64,000 bases of DNA. Source: an uncultured Fibrobacter sp. (lineage in GTDB: Bacteria > Fibrobacterota > Fibrobacteria > Fibrobacterales > Fibrobacteraceae). The DNA is taken from positions 1-64,000 of the forward strand of contig CAMKMX010000003.1 in NCBI GenBank assembly GCA_946414025.1, read 5' to 3'. The notes beneath the pieces were generated by a model that saw nothing but the letters and a program-made list of their open reading frames with translations, did no database searches and had not been told where the DNA came from. This document shows, piece after piece, positions 8,186-17,620 of this stretch. Position numbers and translations under genes: made by a program. Every line of letters begins with the position of its first letter. Position 1 is the stretch's first letter.

Positions 8186-8878
8186 CTAGCGTTTCAAAAG
8201 GCGCATGATTCCCTGGCGGTTGTATTCCGGGTCGTCCTTGGCGAAGGGGCTTTTCGTCTCTTGCCGCAAGGCGTAAACTCCGCACTCGCCGCAGTCCACT
8301 TCGGTCCCAGACTTGGAGCTGACACCTTCCACAAACAGGCTGTCGGCCACCACGCTCAGGACTTCGCGAGGGTCTGTGCCATCCGAAGCTTTCGAGATGC
8401 ACAGGTCCGGCAGGGCAAAGGTTTCAAGGCCCAAGGTGTAAAGCACGTCCGGGCCTTCCAGGTAATTCATCCAGGGGTCCATCGGGAACTGGGCGTCGCC
8501 CAATTCTTCACGGAAGGCTTCTGCGGTCCAGGCGGCGCCACTCTGCTGCATGTACACGCCCAAGGCTCCCGCCGAAAGCACCTTCAAGATAGCGGTATTC
8601 ACCATAGTCAAGTCCGCAGGGCTTTTCAAGCTCCCTAGCAAGAACAGCAGTGACTTGTGGGAATCGATGGCAGTAGCCTCTTCTGCAGAAATATCCTGAT
8701 GTTCCTTGAAAATCTCGGAAAGTCCCGGAGTTGCCTCCTTGCGGACCACCTTGAAACTCAAGGTACAGCCAGGCACCATCAGGCTTGCCGTCCCTTTTTC
8801 TACTACGACATTAGGCGTTACGGCGAAGGGTTCGTCCTGAGCCACGGTCAACGGGAATGCGAGAACAAAAGAATTCAT
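8186..8878 (-). CDS. Conserved protein of unknown function
   Basis: 230 residues, no signal peptide or membrane helix. Segments such as LLFLLGSLKSPADLTMVNT, GALGVYMQQSGAAW and DVLYTLGLETFALPDL remind me weakly of DUF4261 proteins, but I cannot confirm it. The ATG overlaps the stop of the upstream glycosyltransferase gene (ATGA), so it is translationally coupled as last gene of a three-gene run. Confidence 0.7.
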   Translation of the reverse strand: MNSFVLAFPLTVAQDEPFAVTPNVVVEKGTASLMVPGCTLSFKVVRKEATPGLSEIFKEHQDISAEEATAIDSHKSLLFLLGSLKSPADLTMVNTAILKVLSAGALGVYMQQSGAAWTAEAFREELGDAQFPMDPWMNYLEGPDVLYTLGLETFALPDLCISKASDGTDPREVLSVVADSLFVEGVSSKSGTEVDCGECGVYALRQETKSPFAKDDPEYNRQGIMRLLKR

Positions 8879-9966
8879 ACCTGTTTCAAGGCCTCCTGTA
8901 CCAAGGGGGTGAGCAAGTTCTGTGAAGGCGGTTTCGGCAGGCGGACCTGTGTTTCCATGGCGGTCTGCAATGTTTCCAGGTTCAGTTTTGCCGCAGGAAT
9001 TTCTACCGCGTAACCCGCCCGGGAAAGACTTTTGGCGAGCACCACCTGTTCATACTGCCCAGGCGTGGGCACAAAGATACAGCTGGCGCCGAGAACGGCC
9101 ATGTCCATAATGGTGCTATAGCCTCCTCGAGAAATAATCCAGCGGGCACGCCGGACGGTGCGGGCAAATTCGGAGGATTCTAAATGACTAAAAAACTGAA
9201 TGTTTCCTTCGGTCCAGGATTTTCTTTCGGCACCGGGTTTCCCGAGAATCATCACGTGATTACCGGGCAGTTCGGAGAGTAATTCCCGCAGCCTGCGTTC
9301 AAAGGCGCTTCGGGCAGGCTCCACTCCAGAAACGACCGCTACCACGTTCAAATCTTTCGAAGTAGCGTCCATAATTTCAGGCAAGTCATCCAGTTCCGTA
9401 AAACGGCTCAACGGGCCTGCATAACGAACATTTTCCGGGCAAGATTTCACATGGGACATGGCACCCGCATAACCGGGGAACTCTTCTAAATCGGGAATCC
9501 ACACCTGGTCGAAGTTTTCCATTTTTTTTCGATGCCAATGAACCCCGATTCCCTCGAACCTAGAGAAAAGTGCCGGGAACGCAATACGGCACTGGTGCGT
9601 CATGTAAATGGAAAGCGCCTTCGCCGAATAAAAACCGAAGCGGTTGTCCGAAAACAGGATGTCGAACCCGTGGCGGCGAACCATTTCTTCGGCATAGTGG
9701 TGTTCGTATTCAACGACCCTGTTCAAATGAACGCTGTTTTTCAGGAGCCAAAGCCCCATGTTGAATCCGTGTTTCGGGTAAACAATGCCATAAGACGGAG
9801 CCACATGTTTTTTCAGTTCCGGAAAAATCTCGTTGTACAACGGCGCATAAGATTCCGTAACGGCAAGCTCCACCTGAGCTCCCTGCCGTAGGAACTCCTT
9901 AATGACCGGGACACAACGGGTCGCATGGCCCAGTCCCCAGTCCAGAGGCGCCACCAGGACTTTCAC
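8875..9966 (-). CDS. MurG/GT1-like glycosyltransferase
   Basis: 363 residues, cytoplasmic or membrane-associated GT-B enzyme. The N-terminus KVLVAPLDWGLGHATRC has the Gly-rich loop of UDP-sugar-dependent GT-B transferases; the C-terminal half has WIISRGGYSTIMDMAVLGASCIFVP, matching the donor-binding signature of MurG/GT28-like enzymes. Acceptor unknown. A GTG start at 9966 overlaps the upstream stop (TAGTG) and has GGAGG seven bases before it, which is better than the track ATG at 9984 that would overlap more. Middle gene of a coupled trio, so it may act with the membrane glycosyltransferase upstream. Confidence 0.8.
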   Translation of the reverse strand: MKVLVAPLDWGLGHATRCVPVIKEFLRQGAQVELAVTESYAPLYNEIFPELKKHVAPSYGIVYPKHGFNMGLWLLKNSVHLNRVVEYEHHYAEEMVRRHGFDILFSDNRFGFYSAKALSIYMTHQCRIAFPALFSRFEGIGVHWHRKKMENFDQVWIPDLEEFPGYAGAMSHVKSCPENVRYAGPLSRFTELDDLPEIMDATSKDLNVVAVVSGVEPARSAFERRLRELLSELPGNHVMILGKPGAERKSWTEGNIQFFSHLESSEFARTVRRARWIISRGGYSTIMDMAVLGASCIFVPTPGQYEQVVLAKSLSRAGYAVEIPAAKLNLETLQTAMETQVRLPKPPSQNLLTPLVQEALKQV

Positions 9967-12476
9967 TACCTGGCCTCCAGCCATGCGTTAGCCCAGTCAC
10001 CGTGATCGCAGTCCTTGTTGCCTCCCTGTTCCAGTACCAGCTGCAGGTTCTGGACTCCGGACACATCTACTTCTATGATCTGTTTTTGCGTGGAATACAT
10101 CTTGTTTGAGCGGAACAGTTCGCGACCGTCACCTTTTACCACGAAGAACGCCCCATCACCGCAGGCACTTTCGTCGTCAAGGCCGATAACGCCGTGAAGC
10201 GTACTGAACCTACCCGCAATATCGTATTCCAGGACAGCATCGGCGTGGCTTCCAATTCCGTAGCGGAAGGATTCTTTGTCCAGAGTTATCCCGTTGTGTT
10301 CTACCGTCTGGTCTTTTTGTGGCTCACCCCAATCCTGACGGTAACTCTTCATGGGCATTTCCGAAACCAGGGCAACGCCTTCGCCTGCAACAAACAGGTC
10401 CTTATGCAAAGTCAAGGTGTCGGCATCGGGCATCAAGCACCTCATTTCCAAGCGGTTCATACCCACGGCAAAATCCGTTGAATCCAGTACAAGCAAATCC
10501 TGGGTTTCGGATACCACCTTTTCCTTTTCAGGTTTGCCGTTGATGGAATAGGAGCAGGCCACCGCTTCGGCAAAATTCTTGTGCAGCGATACGATGTTAC
10601 TATCCATGTTCGCAACGGAGAACCGCTGTGCATACTGGGACACACCCTTCTTGGCGTCGATGCGGTAAATGACCAACGGATAGCCGAACAGCTTGGGTTC
10701 CAGGAGTACGCGTTCGTTCTTGTAGGAATCCAGAATTTCGTCAATCTGGTCGGTGGTCTTGAAACCAACCACGCGGCTCTGGCGATTCACCGAACCGTAG
10801 CCATCCTGACCGCGCACCAGGTAGATGTTTCCTCCAGACGCCTGGTACCACTTGGCAAAGGTATCCGTATCCCAACGCTTGAATGTCCGTTCGCTAAAGG
10901 CGCTGTGGCCAGAGGCAAGCATCTGCCAGGGTCTTGAGTAAATGTAGATGGAATTCTCAGGATACTTTTTCAGTTCCGTATTCAAGAAATCTTCTTCACT
11001 CAGCAATTTGTTCTTGTAATAGAGCATGTTGGCCTTGTAACTCGGCGCATGATACATCATGAGCCCAAGGGACATGACAACAGCTACACCAAGGACCAGG
11101 CGACCGATGCCGTCGGGTTTCATCTTGGAGAAAAAGCACAGGGCGTCGTAAGGGCCAAGGGCCATCAAGAGAGCGAACAGGGGCAAGGCCACCAGCACGT
11201 AACGCTGGTTGATGTCGATGGTGAAGGTGCCCGACACGTTCAGCAAGATGACAAAAATCTGGATGCAGAACGAAATCCCGAGAACAAAGCCACGAACATA
11301 GCGCCTGGAGTAAACCATCCTGAACAGGAGCCATACCGTGGATGCCAGCAGGAGTACCGTAAAGGACGTGTAGAACGGATTTTCGAGAATGCCGCCAAAA
11401 GACGGATCCGTCTTCAGGTTCAGCATGACTTCTACATTGGTCTTCAGGTTGAACCACAGGTTTTCAAGAGAATGGGCAGCGTGTTCCCCGCCCTGGAAAT
11501 CATAACCGCGGTAAGCCGCCATGGTATTGATGGAGGGCCAACTCACCGCAATAACCGAAGCCACAAAGAGGGGCAGGCGGTACGGTTTTTCCAAGAAATA
11601 GCGATAATAGTAAAGAGCGAAAGGAATAAAGGCGAAAACAGTTTCCTGTCTAGTCTGTGCAAAGAAGCCAAGCAGGGGCACGGTCAGCAAGAAATGTTTC
11701 CAGGTCACCTTGTTAGTCGGCACAAAGGCGTACCAGGCCATCAAGGCCGTCAGGAGGGCGATGTAGAGGACCTCTGTGGAGGCAGAGCGTGCCTGCAAAA
11801 GGAATATGGGCATGCCGCCCAGGAACGCCGTGGCCGCAAGCGCCAAAGGCTCACTCTTGAACCATCTGCACAGCGCAAAGAAAAAGAAAATCAGGCTCAG
11901 GATGTAGAAGGGGTAGTTCACCAACAGGGCGGTATCCCTGTTGGGTTCCATGAAGTTGAACACTAGGGAATACACAAAGCCGAGGGCCTTGCCCTTGAAG
12001 TTGTTCACCTCGTCGGTACATTCCAGGTTGCCGTCTTTCCAGATACCTTCGTTGCAGATACCGCCGGAGTGCTGGAAGTACATCTGCAAGCCCATGGATT
12101 CCCAGCTGGTCTCGTCGCTCAGCACCCGATGGCTGTTCCCGATGTTTCCGAACATGAATACGGAAAACACCAGGAGCAGCACGGCCAGCCCGCAAAGGCT
12201 CTTGCCGCCAGGCAAATACCCGCGGATATGCTTGGCGATAAAGGGCAGGTTCACCACGACGCCTACGAGGCCCACCACAAACGTGGAAAGGATGGCGTAA
12301 TAGCCCCATTCGATATCCCACTTGCGGGCCGTAGCCACGGAGGTCCCGTTAAAAATAAGGAATGCTATGACCAGCACAATCAGGGTGACTACAAGCATGA
12401 GCCCCTGGGGTTTCCCCAGGTTCAACGACTTGAACCACTCCTTCAAAGCATTTTTCTTTTCTTTATCCTTTTTCAT
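9966..12476 (-). CDS. Membrane glycosyltransferase (GT-C like) with C-terminal NPCBM domain
   Basis: 836 residues. A Lys-rich N-terminus precedes about 11-12 membrane helices (residues 20-480), in the style of dolichyl-phosphate-mannose-type GT-C enzymes (PMT/GT39/GT83). An extracytoplasmic region follows, and residues about 715-836 (FRYGIGSHADAVLEYDIAG, VIGLDDESACGDG, LVLEQGGNKDCDHGDWANAW) match the NPCBM carbohydrate-binding module. It probably transfers a lipid-linked sugar outside the inner membrane and binds glycan with the module; substrate is inference. First gene of the trio ending at 8186. Upstream sequence is heptamer-like (TTTCATT TTACACT TCTCGTT TCACATT), and no clear ribosome site is seen. 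Confidence 0.75.
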   Translation of the reverse strand: MKKDKEKKNALKEWFKSLNLGKPQGLMLVVTLIVLVIAFLIFNGTSVATARKWDIEWGYYAILSTFVVGLVGVVVNLPFIAKHIRGYLPGGKSLCGLAVLLLVFSVFMFGNIGNSHRVLSDETSWESMGLQMYFQHSGGICNEGIWKDGNLECTDEVNNFKGKALGFVYSLVFNFMEPNRDTALLVNYPFYILSLIFFFFALCRWFKSEPLALAATAFLGGMPIFLLQARSASTEVLYIALLTALMAWYAFVPTNKVTWKHFLLTVPLLGFFAQTRQETVFAFIPFALYYYRYFLEKPYRLPLFVASVIAVSWPSINTMAAYRGYDFQGGEHAAHSLENLWFNLKTNVEVMLNLKTDPSFGGILENPFYTSFTVLLLASTVWLLFRMVYSRRYVRGFVLGISFCIQIFVILLNVSGTFTIDINQRYVLVALPLFALLMALGPYDALCFFSKMKPDGIGRLVLGVAVVMSLGLMMYHAPSYKANMLYYKNKLLSEEDFLNTELKKYPENSIYIYSRPWQMLASGHSAFSERTFKRWDTDTFAKWYQASGGNIYLVRGQDGYGSVNRQSRVVGFKTTDQIDEILDSYKNERVLLEPKLFGYPLVIYRIDAKKGVSQYAQRFSVANMDSNIVSLHKNFAEAVACSYSINGKPEKEKVVSETQDLLVLDSTDFAVGMNRLEMRCLMPDADTLTLHKDLFVAGEGVALVSEMPMKSYRQDWGEPQKDQTVEHNGITLDKESFRYGIGSHADAVLEYDIAGRFSTLHGVIGLDDESACGDGAFFVVKGDGRELFRSNKMYSTQKQIIEVDVSGVQNLQLVLEQGGNKDCDHGDWANAWLEAR

Positions 12477-12530
12477 TTTACACTTCTCGTTTCACATTCT
12501 AAACAACCGACCTAAATCACCAACTCCTCA

Positions 12531-12595
12531 AGCAGATCCTCGTGATTCTATCGCCACACCGTGGCTCCAGAATGACAGCGAGGATGACACCTCTT
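12531..12595. repeat. Nested palindromic repeat
   Basis: GATCCTCGTGATTCTATCG ... CTCCAGAATGACAGCGAGGATGAC: outer stem ATCCTCG/CGAGGAT and inner stem ATTCT/AGAAT. Same element, inverted, at 27845-27902; GC variant at 37903-37952. Confidence 0.8.
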
Positions 12596-12715
12596 GAGAC
12601 CCACTGTCCTAACCACTGTTTACCGACCACTTTACCTCTTGCGACCAGCGGCCCCTAGATCCTAGCCCCTAAATCCTAGTCCCTAAATCCTACCCCCTAG
12701 ACCCTAGCCTTTCCA
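12596..12715. repeat. Heptamer array with conserved box, running into the end of the fusion gene
   Basis: Read on the minus strand, units GATTTAG, GGACTAG, GGGCTAG, GATCTAG follow the stop of the large fusion gene, then GGGCCGCTGGTCGCAAGAGG (box shared with 28.0, 28.1 and 61.5 kb), then diverged units. The last codons and stop of the gene (GSRG*) are themselves array sequence. Confidence 0.75.
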
Positions 12716-15700
12716 TGGCAATCTTCTTGCCGGTCTGGAAATCGCACTTGCCGCTGCCCAGCTTGGGCAGGCTTTCCACCTTCACCACGGCGCCAGGCAC
12801 CATCAGGGGCGGAAGCCCTATCTGGCGGAGCATGTCCTTCACCTCGTCTTCGGACTTTTCGCCGGCATAGACCAGCACAATCTTTTCGCCCTTGGACCCG
12901 TCGGGGACGGCCACGGCAAAATGGTCGATCTCGTCGAACATGGCGTTTTCCGAAATCTTGAAGTCCACGGAGCCGAGGCTCACCATCTCGCCGCCAAGCT
13001 TTGCAAATCGGCTGTAGCGGTCCACGATGGTCAGGTAGCCGTCTTCGTCCACATGGCCCTTGTCGCCGGTCTTGTACCAGCGTTTGCCGTTGATGACGGC
13101 TATGGCCTGGGCGGTGCGTTCCGGGTCCTTCAGGTACCCCTTCATAATCTGGGCGCCACCGATGAGAATCAATCCGTCGCTACCGATGGGCAGCTCTTCC
13201 ATGGTGTCCGGGTCCACAATGCGGAACTGGGTTCCAGGCAGTGGCGCCCCCACGGTCCCCGGCTTGTTGCCCTGCAGCACCGTCTTGTAGTCGTCCATCA
13301 GAACGTCCTTGGTGTTTACCGCCGCCACGGGGGTGGTCTCGGTACAGCCGAAACCTTCGAAAATTTCCAGCTTGAACTTGGTGCGGTATAGCTGGCGCAC
13401 ATCTTCGCGAATCTTTTCGGCTCCGGCGTAGATGCTCCGCACATGACCAAACATCAGCGGGTGCACCGCACGGTTCATGCCCCACATCCGCAAGAAGGTG
13501 CCCGTGGCCACCATGATGGTCACCTTGAACTGGGCGCACATGCGGGACACAAGCCTTGCATCCGTGGGGTCGGGGCAAGTAGCCACCGGCACGCCGTCCA
13601 CCAGGCAGAGCATGGTAGTGATGGAGAACCCGAAGGCATGGAACAGCGGGAGCGACCCCAGGAACACGTCGTCGGAGCCGGGGTTCAGCACGCTTTCGCA
13701 CTGCTTGATGTTACCCATCAAGTTGAAGTGGGTCAGTTCCACTCCCTTGGGGCGACCCTCGGAACCGGAACTGAAAATAATCGTCGCCACATCGTCCAGG
13801 GAGACCTTCTTGAAGAACCGAAGTTCCAGGTACCAGGCCGGAAGCAGCATCACCCGCAAGAAGTTCAGCACCAGGGCGGGCTTTTTCAGCTTTTCCTTCA
13901 GGTCTTCCATGTAATAGACCTTGTACTTGTCCAGAAGTTTCTCCATGGGGAGTCCCTTCTGCTTCAGCTTGTCGATAAACACCCGGGCGGTAATGATGGT
14001 CTTCACGTCGGCCACGTTACAGCAGTAGTCCATGGTCTCCGGCGTGTTGGTGTAGTTCAGGTTATAGACCGTCTTGCCCTTGATGAGGCAGGCCATGTTC
14101 ACGATGATGCCCGGGCCCGAAGGCGGAATCAGCACGCCCACGTTCTTTTCGCCCTTGGTAAGACCGTCAATCATCTTGGCAAAAGTCAAGGAAGCCGCCG
14201 CAAGGGCGTTTGCCGCCAGGTGGTGGCCGTCGGGACTATAGACCGAAGGTCCGCTCCCGATACGCTTGACCGTGCGTATCCAGGCAGAAGCCACCGGACG
14301 GAGCAGCCGGATATAAGATGTCCATGCCGTAATAGAAAGTTCCTGCACGGCCCGCTGGACCGTAACCGCATCCGCATCCAGGGGAAGTTCTTCGCCAAAG
14401 GCTACGGAGATGACACGGCCTTCGCTATGGATTAAATCCTTGAAGCCGGAACCCGCCTGGGAGTAACTGCTCCCCCACAGCCCCTGCACATAGAACGGCA
14501 AGAGCTTCAGGTGGTGTACGTCCTTGATGGCGTCGGAATAGTCCAGGCGGAAACGGCTCATGTTGCCCGTGGCGGTCATGGTGTTCTCGGGGAACATCAC
14601 CACGGCCTCGCCCCGGAGCAGGGCCTCCCGGGCCTCCTTCATGGCGGACTCCGGGTGTGCAATGTCCAGCTCGATGGTCCGCATCTGTGAAAGGAGCAGA
14701 CGCACGTACCACTTTTCAAAAGGCCGCTTGGTAATCACAAAGCGCAAGGGGCGGGGGCTTGCCATCTGGATCATGGCCCAGTCCACATAAGAAATGTGGT
14801 TACCCACCAAAAGCACCGGGCCTTCCCAAGGAATACGCTCCACGCCAGACACCAGGAACTTGTAATGGAACGAAAGCACCGAGCGCATCAGCTGACGAAG
14901 CAGCGTATGGGGCATGGCCATCAGGGCCCAAATGGTGCCGCCCAGGCACACGATACCCAGAATAAAGAACAGGCTCATCCGGTCCAAGTTCAAGAACCGG
15001 ATAAGGACAACGGCCACGATTTCAAAGAGGAGGATACAAAGGTTTTGCACCCCGTTGGCCACCGAAAGCACGTGGCCCGCCGACCTGGGCTTGGTATGGT
15101 ACAGCAGCATGGAGAACATGGGAATCATGTAGATGCCGCCACAGAACCCCAGCAGGGTAAAGGCGATGGCGTTGTAGGGCCTGGGGATAAAGGGAATCAG
15201 GAAGATGAGGATGGCCGCCCCGGCGGTACCCATGGGGATAAGCCCGGTCTCGATAAAGTTCCTGGACATGCGCATGGCAAAGACGATGCCCACCACAAGA
15301 CCCAGGGCCGTTCCGAAGATGGCGTAGTTGGCCAAGATATCCCGGTTAAAGAGCGAACCCGAACCGAACAGGTCCTGGATGACAAACACCAGTAGGAATA
15401 TCATGACCCAGAACATGGAAAGCCCGATAATGGACTGGCGGAGCGCCCGATTCACCCAGAGCTTGCTCAGCTTGCGGCGGGCAAACAGCAGGTTCCAGTA
15501 ACGCTTCCAGGGGAATTTCAGCTCGGCATCGTAGGCGCCAATAGGCGGAAGCCCGAAGGTGAACAGGATTCCGAAAATTTCAAGAGCCACGAGGGTTATC
15601 CCCACAAGGGCGAATGTCTGGAGCGCCTCCGAAAGATTCCCTGCCACAGGGAGCATCCGCTCATAGGCGTAGGCGGTAACGCCTCCACTCAGCACCAGGG

Positions 15701-16163
15701 CCACGAACAGGATAATCATCAGGATACCGCTCCCCTGGGTCAGGGAACGGACTCCCACCAGTTCCTTCATGTAGCCGTTCTTGGCCGGGCTCTGGAACGC
15801 CTGCAGCACAAAGAAAAGACCAATGGAAAGAAACTCGAGCAAGAGGTTCGCCGTACAGACCCCGTAACCGAACAGCACCACCGCAGGTAGCGAAAGCAGG
15901 GTCGTCCACCTAAGGACCCGCTCCTTGGGGAACTTGTCGGAAAAATAACCCGCAGGAGTCATGAGCAAGGCACAGGGCAGCAGGAACAACAGGTGCAGCA
16001 CATAGAACTGCCAAGAGCCCATGGCCGTAAAACCGGCACGGCTCAGCACCAGTTCCATATAGGCGACAAGGATAGTAGAGAGGGCCACCTGGGTAAAGGC
16101 AAACCCGTAAAAAGCAAAAAATCCCTTAGACTTTTTCATCGGTTTATCCCGCAAATCTTTCAT
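12690..16163 (-). CDS. aas: Lysophospholipid transporter / acyltransferase / acyl-ACP ligase fusion (LplT-Aas)
   Basis: 1157 residues in three parts. Residues 1-420 are a 12-helix MFS transporter like LplT. Residues about 435-620 are a PlsC-type acyltransferase with NHISYVD (His456, Asp461 of HX4D) and FPENTMT at 524-530, a divergent form of the usual FPEGTRS. Residues about 640-1157 are an AMP-forming acyl ligase with IIFSSGSEGRPKGVE (795-809), YKTGDKGHVDEDGYL and a C-terminal LPKLGSGKCDF holding the catalytic Lys. E. coli uses separate lplT and aas genes to flip, re-acylate and recycle lysophosphatidylethanolamine; here one chain does it at the inner membrane. A TATCTTT box ends only 4 nt before the ATG, so a leaderless start at 16163 or a start at the second ATG (codon 9) are both possible. 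Confidence 0.9.
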   Translation of the reverse strand: MKDLRDKPMKKSKGFFAFYGFAFTQVALSTILVAYMELVLSRAGFTAMGSWQFYVLHLLFLLPCALLMTPAGYFSDKFPKERVLRWTTLLSLPAVVLFGYGVCTANLLLEFLSIGLFFVLQAFQSPAKNGYMKELVGVRSLTQGSGILMIILFVALVLSGGVTAYAYERMLPVAGNLSEALQTFALVGITLVALEIFGILFTFGLPPIGAYDAELKFPWKRYWNLLFARRKLSKLWVNRALRQSIIGLSMFWVMIFLLVFVIQDLFGSGSLFNRDILANYAIFGTALGLVVGIVFAMRMSRNFIETGLIPMGTAGAAILIFLIPFIPRPYNAIAFTLLGFCGGIYMIPMFSMLLYHTKPRSAGHVLSVANGVQNLCILLFEIVAVVLIRFLNLDRMSLFFILGIVCLGGTIWALMAMPHTLLRQLMRSVLSFHYKFLVSGVERIPWEGPVLLVGNHISYVDWAMIQMASPRPLRFVITKRPFEKWYVRLLLSQMRTIELDIAHPESAMKEAREALLRGEAVVMFPENTMTATGNMSRFRLDYSDAIKDVHHLKLLPFYVQGLWGSSYSQAGSGFKDLIHSEGRVISVAFGEELPLDADAVTVQRAVQELSITAWTSYIRLLRPVASAWIRTVKRIGSGPSVYSPDGHHLAANALAAASLTFAKMIDGLTKGEKNVGVLIPPSGPGIIVNMACLIKGKTVYNLNYTNTPETMDYCCNVADVKTIITARVFIDKLKQKGLPMEKLLDKYKVYYMEDLKEKLKKPALVLNFLRVMLLPAWYLELRFFKKVSLDDVATIIFSSGSEGRPKGVELTHFNLMGNIKQCESVLNPGSDDVFLGSLPLFHAFGFSITTMLCLVDGVPVATCPDPTDARLVSRMCAQFKVTIMVATGTFLRMWGMNRAVHPLMFGHVRSIYAGAEKIREDVRQLYRTKFKLEIFEGFGCTETTPVAAVNTKDVLMDDYKTVLQGNKPGTVGAPLPGTQFRIVDPDTMEELPIGSDGLILIGGAQIMKGYLKDPERTAQAIAVINGKRWYKTGDKGHVDEDGYLTIVDRYSRFAKLGGEMVSLGSVDFKISENAMFDEIDHFAVAVPDGSKGEKIVLVYAGEKSEDEVKDMLRQIGLPPLMVPGAVVKVESLPKLGSGKCDFQTGKKIAMERLGSRG

Positions 16164-16235
16164 GGGAAAGATACATAATTAGGAGTCCTACCGGCGGGCG
16201 TCAAGCCTGCAAAAAAGAAGGAAACGGAGAAATAA

Positions 16236-16270
16236 AAAAAATCCGGCGAGCCGAAGCCCACCGGATTCAA
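16236..16270 (-). terminator. Terminator of the 16.3-17.1 kb lipoprotein gene
   Basis: On the minus strand ATCCGG ... CCGGAT closes a hairpin followed by eight T residues. Confidence 0.85.
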
Positions 16271-16289
16271 AAGCTTTTTCAAGAGCGGA

Positions 16290-17153
16290 TTACTTGTTCT
16301 CGAAGTAGTAGGTGGTCAGAGTCTTGCCATCCTGGGAGAACTGGATAATCTGCTTGCCCTTGGGCAGATCGCCGGTGATCTTGAACAGGTTTTCGGCCAT
16401 GTAGGTCACCGTCAGGTTCGTGCCCTTGTCCTTGTCGGCAAAGAGGCCCTTCTTCTCGCTTTCTTCGAAGCCCTTGCAGTCCTTGTGGGCAGAAACGTCC
16501 TGTTCCACGGCGGGATAGGTCTTGGCAATGAGCGGAGAGGTCACGGAGCTAGCATTGCGGTAGAAGACTTCCAGCTTGCCCTCGATTACGCGGGGGGCCG
16601 GCAGCGGAGACATCTTGGCAGCTTCCTTCTTGCCTTTCTTCTTGCCCTTCTTCTGATCGGGCACCTTGGCGCCGTCGCCAGCCTGGGGGCGTTCCAGCTG
16701 GTAACCTGCGATGGATTCGTTGCACTGGGTGGACCAGACAACCCATTCGTTAGAAATCTTCTTCGGGCCGTTTTCTTCGTCGCCAGGCAGGTAGAGACCC
16801 GGTTCAATCTGGTCGCTATAGATGTACAGAGTCACCTTCAGGTTCGGGTTCTCTTCGGTGGTAGAAATCATGTTCTTGCTCTTGATGTACTTGGAGCGGC
16901 CGGCGAGAATCTTGTAGTTACCCACGGGGACCTTTTCGAACTTGAACTGGCCCTTGCGGAGTTCCTGCTTGTACTTGTACTTTTCCTTGAGGGTGGAGTA
17001 GATAGTGGAGTCCATCCAGACGGTGGGCATTTCGAGAGGCTTGCCAGTGAAAGCGTCACAGACTTCACCTTCGATGGTACCGGTCTTTTCGCAACCGGTG
17101 AGAGCCATAGCCACGAGAGCGGCGGTAGCACAGAGAGTAAGTGTTTTTTTCAT
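16290..17153 (-). CDS. Lipoprotein with carboxypeptidase-regulatory-like N-domain
   Basis: 287 residues. MKKTLTLCATAALVAMALTGC is a lipoprotein signal with Cys21. Residues 26-80 (GTIEGEVCDAFTGKPLEMP ... KFEKVPVGNYKILAG) look like a CarboxypepD_reg/PEGA-type beta-sandwich that presents a Gly-Lys-rich loop. A basic insertion KKGKKKGKK lies near residue 165, and the C-terminus is a small beta-rich domain. Function unknown; probably surface or periplasmic. AAAGGAAAAACG before the ATG is a good ribosome site. Confidence 0.75.
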   Translation of the reverse strand: MKKTLTLCATAALVAMALTGCEKTGTIEGEVCDAFTGKPLEMPTVWMDSTIYSTLKEKYKYKQELRKGQFKFEKVPVGNYKILAGRSKYIKSKNMISTTEENPNLKVTLYIYSDQIEPGLYLPGDEENGPKKISNEWVVWSTQCNESIAGYQLERPQAGDGAKVPDQKKGKKKGKKEAAKMSPLPAPRVIEGKLEVFYRNASSVTSPLIAKTYPAVEQDVSAHKDCKGFEESEKKGLFADKDKGTNLTVTYMAENLFKITGDLPKGKQIIQFSQDGKTLTTYYFENK

Positions 17154-17184
17154 CGTTTTTCCTTTTGAGTTTCTCTAAATATAC

Positions 17185-17212
17185 AAAAACCCTCCCGTTT
17201 TAGGGGAGGGCA
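17185..17212 (-). terminator. Terminator of rpmE2
   Basis: CCCTCCC/GGGAGGG stem with T-run on the minus strand; it also lies in the 5' leader of the next lipoprotein gene. Confidence 0.85.
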
Positions 17213-17220
17213 TAAAAAGA

Positions 17221-17523
17221 CTAGGCTTCTTCTTCGGCCTTGGCGGGAGCCGCCTTGCGGGTCTTGCGCTTTGCACCGGTGATGTTGCCGGCGAAACGCT
17301 TGTTGAAGCGGTCGATACGGCCAGCCGTATCCACGCGATGCTGCTTGCCCGTCCAGAACGGATGGGTATCAGCCGTAATTTCCAAGGAAATTACGCTATA
17401 TTCAACACCATCGATAGTCTTCTTTTCGGCGGAAGACTTCGTGGAGCGGGTGATGTATTCTTTACCCGTATTCGCATCGACGAACACGACCGGTTGATAG
17501 TTAGGGTGGATACCTTCTTTCAT
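17221..17523 (-). CDS. rpmE2: 50S ribosomal protein L31, type B
   Basis: 100 residues. MKEGIHPNYQPVVFVDANTG is the type B (Zn-independent, no CxxC) L31 N-terminus; TRSTKSSAEKKTIDGVEYSVI and HPFWTGKQ follow the family. The C-terminal tail is extended with Lys/Arg/Ala/Glu. The start at 17523, not 17589, fits the family and has AGGAAG upstream. Zn-free L31 often replaces the zinc form under Zn limitation, but no Zur-like site was recognised. Confidence 0.95.
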   Translation of the reverse strand: MKEGIHPNYQPVVFVDANTGKEYITRSTKSSAEKKTIDGVEYSVISLEITADTHPFWTGKQHRVDTAGRIDRFNKRFAGNITGAKRKTRKAAPAKAEEEA

Positions 17524-17608
17524 TTTTAAACTTCCTGTGAAGTAGTTAATTGGAGCACACAATTTAGAAGAATTAGGCCTTTTTGGCAAGCGTAGGCCCG
17601 CTTTTTTG

Positions 17609-17620
17609 TATCTTTAGGCC
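17609..17620 (+). promoter_or_regulatory. Leaderless-type TATCTT box
   Basis: TATCTT at 17609-17614, six nucleotides before ATG 17621, preceded by a T-run; no ribosome site. Confidence 0.6.
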
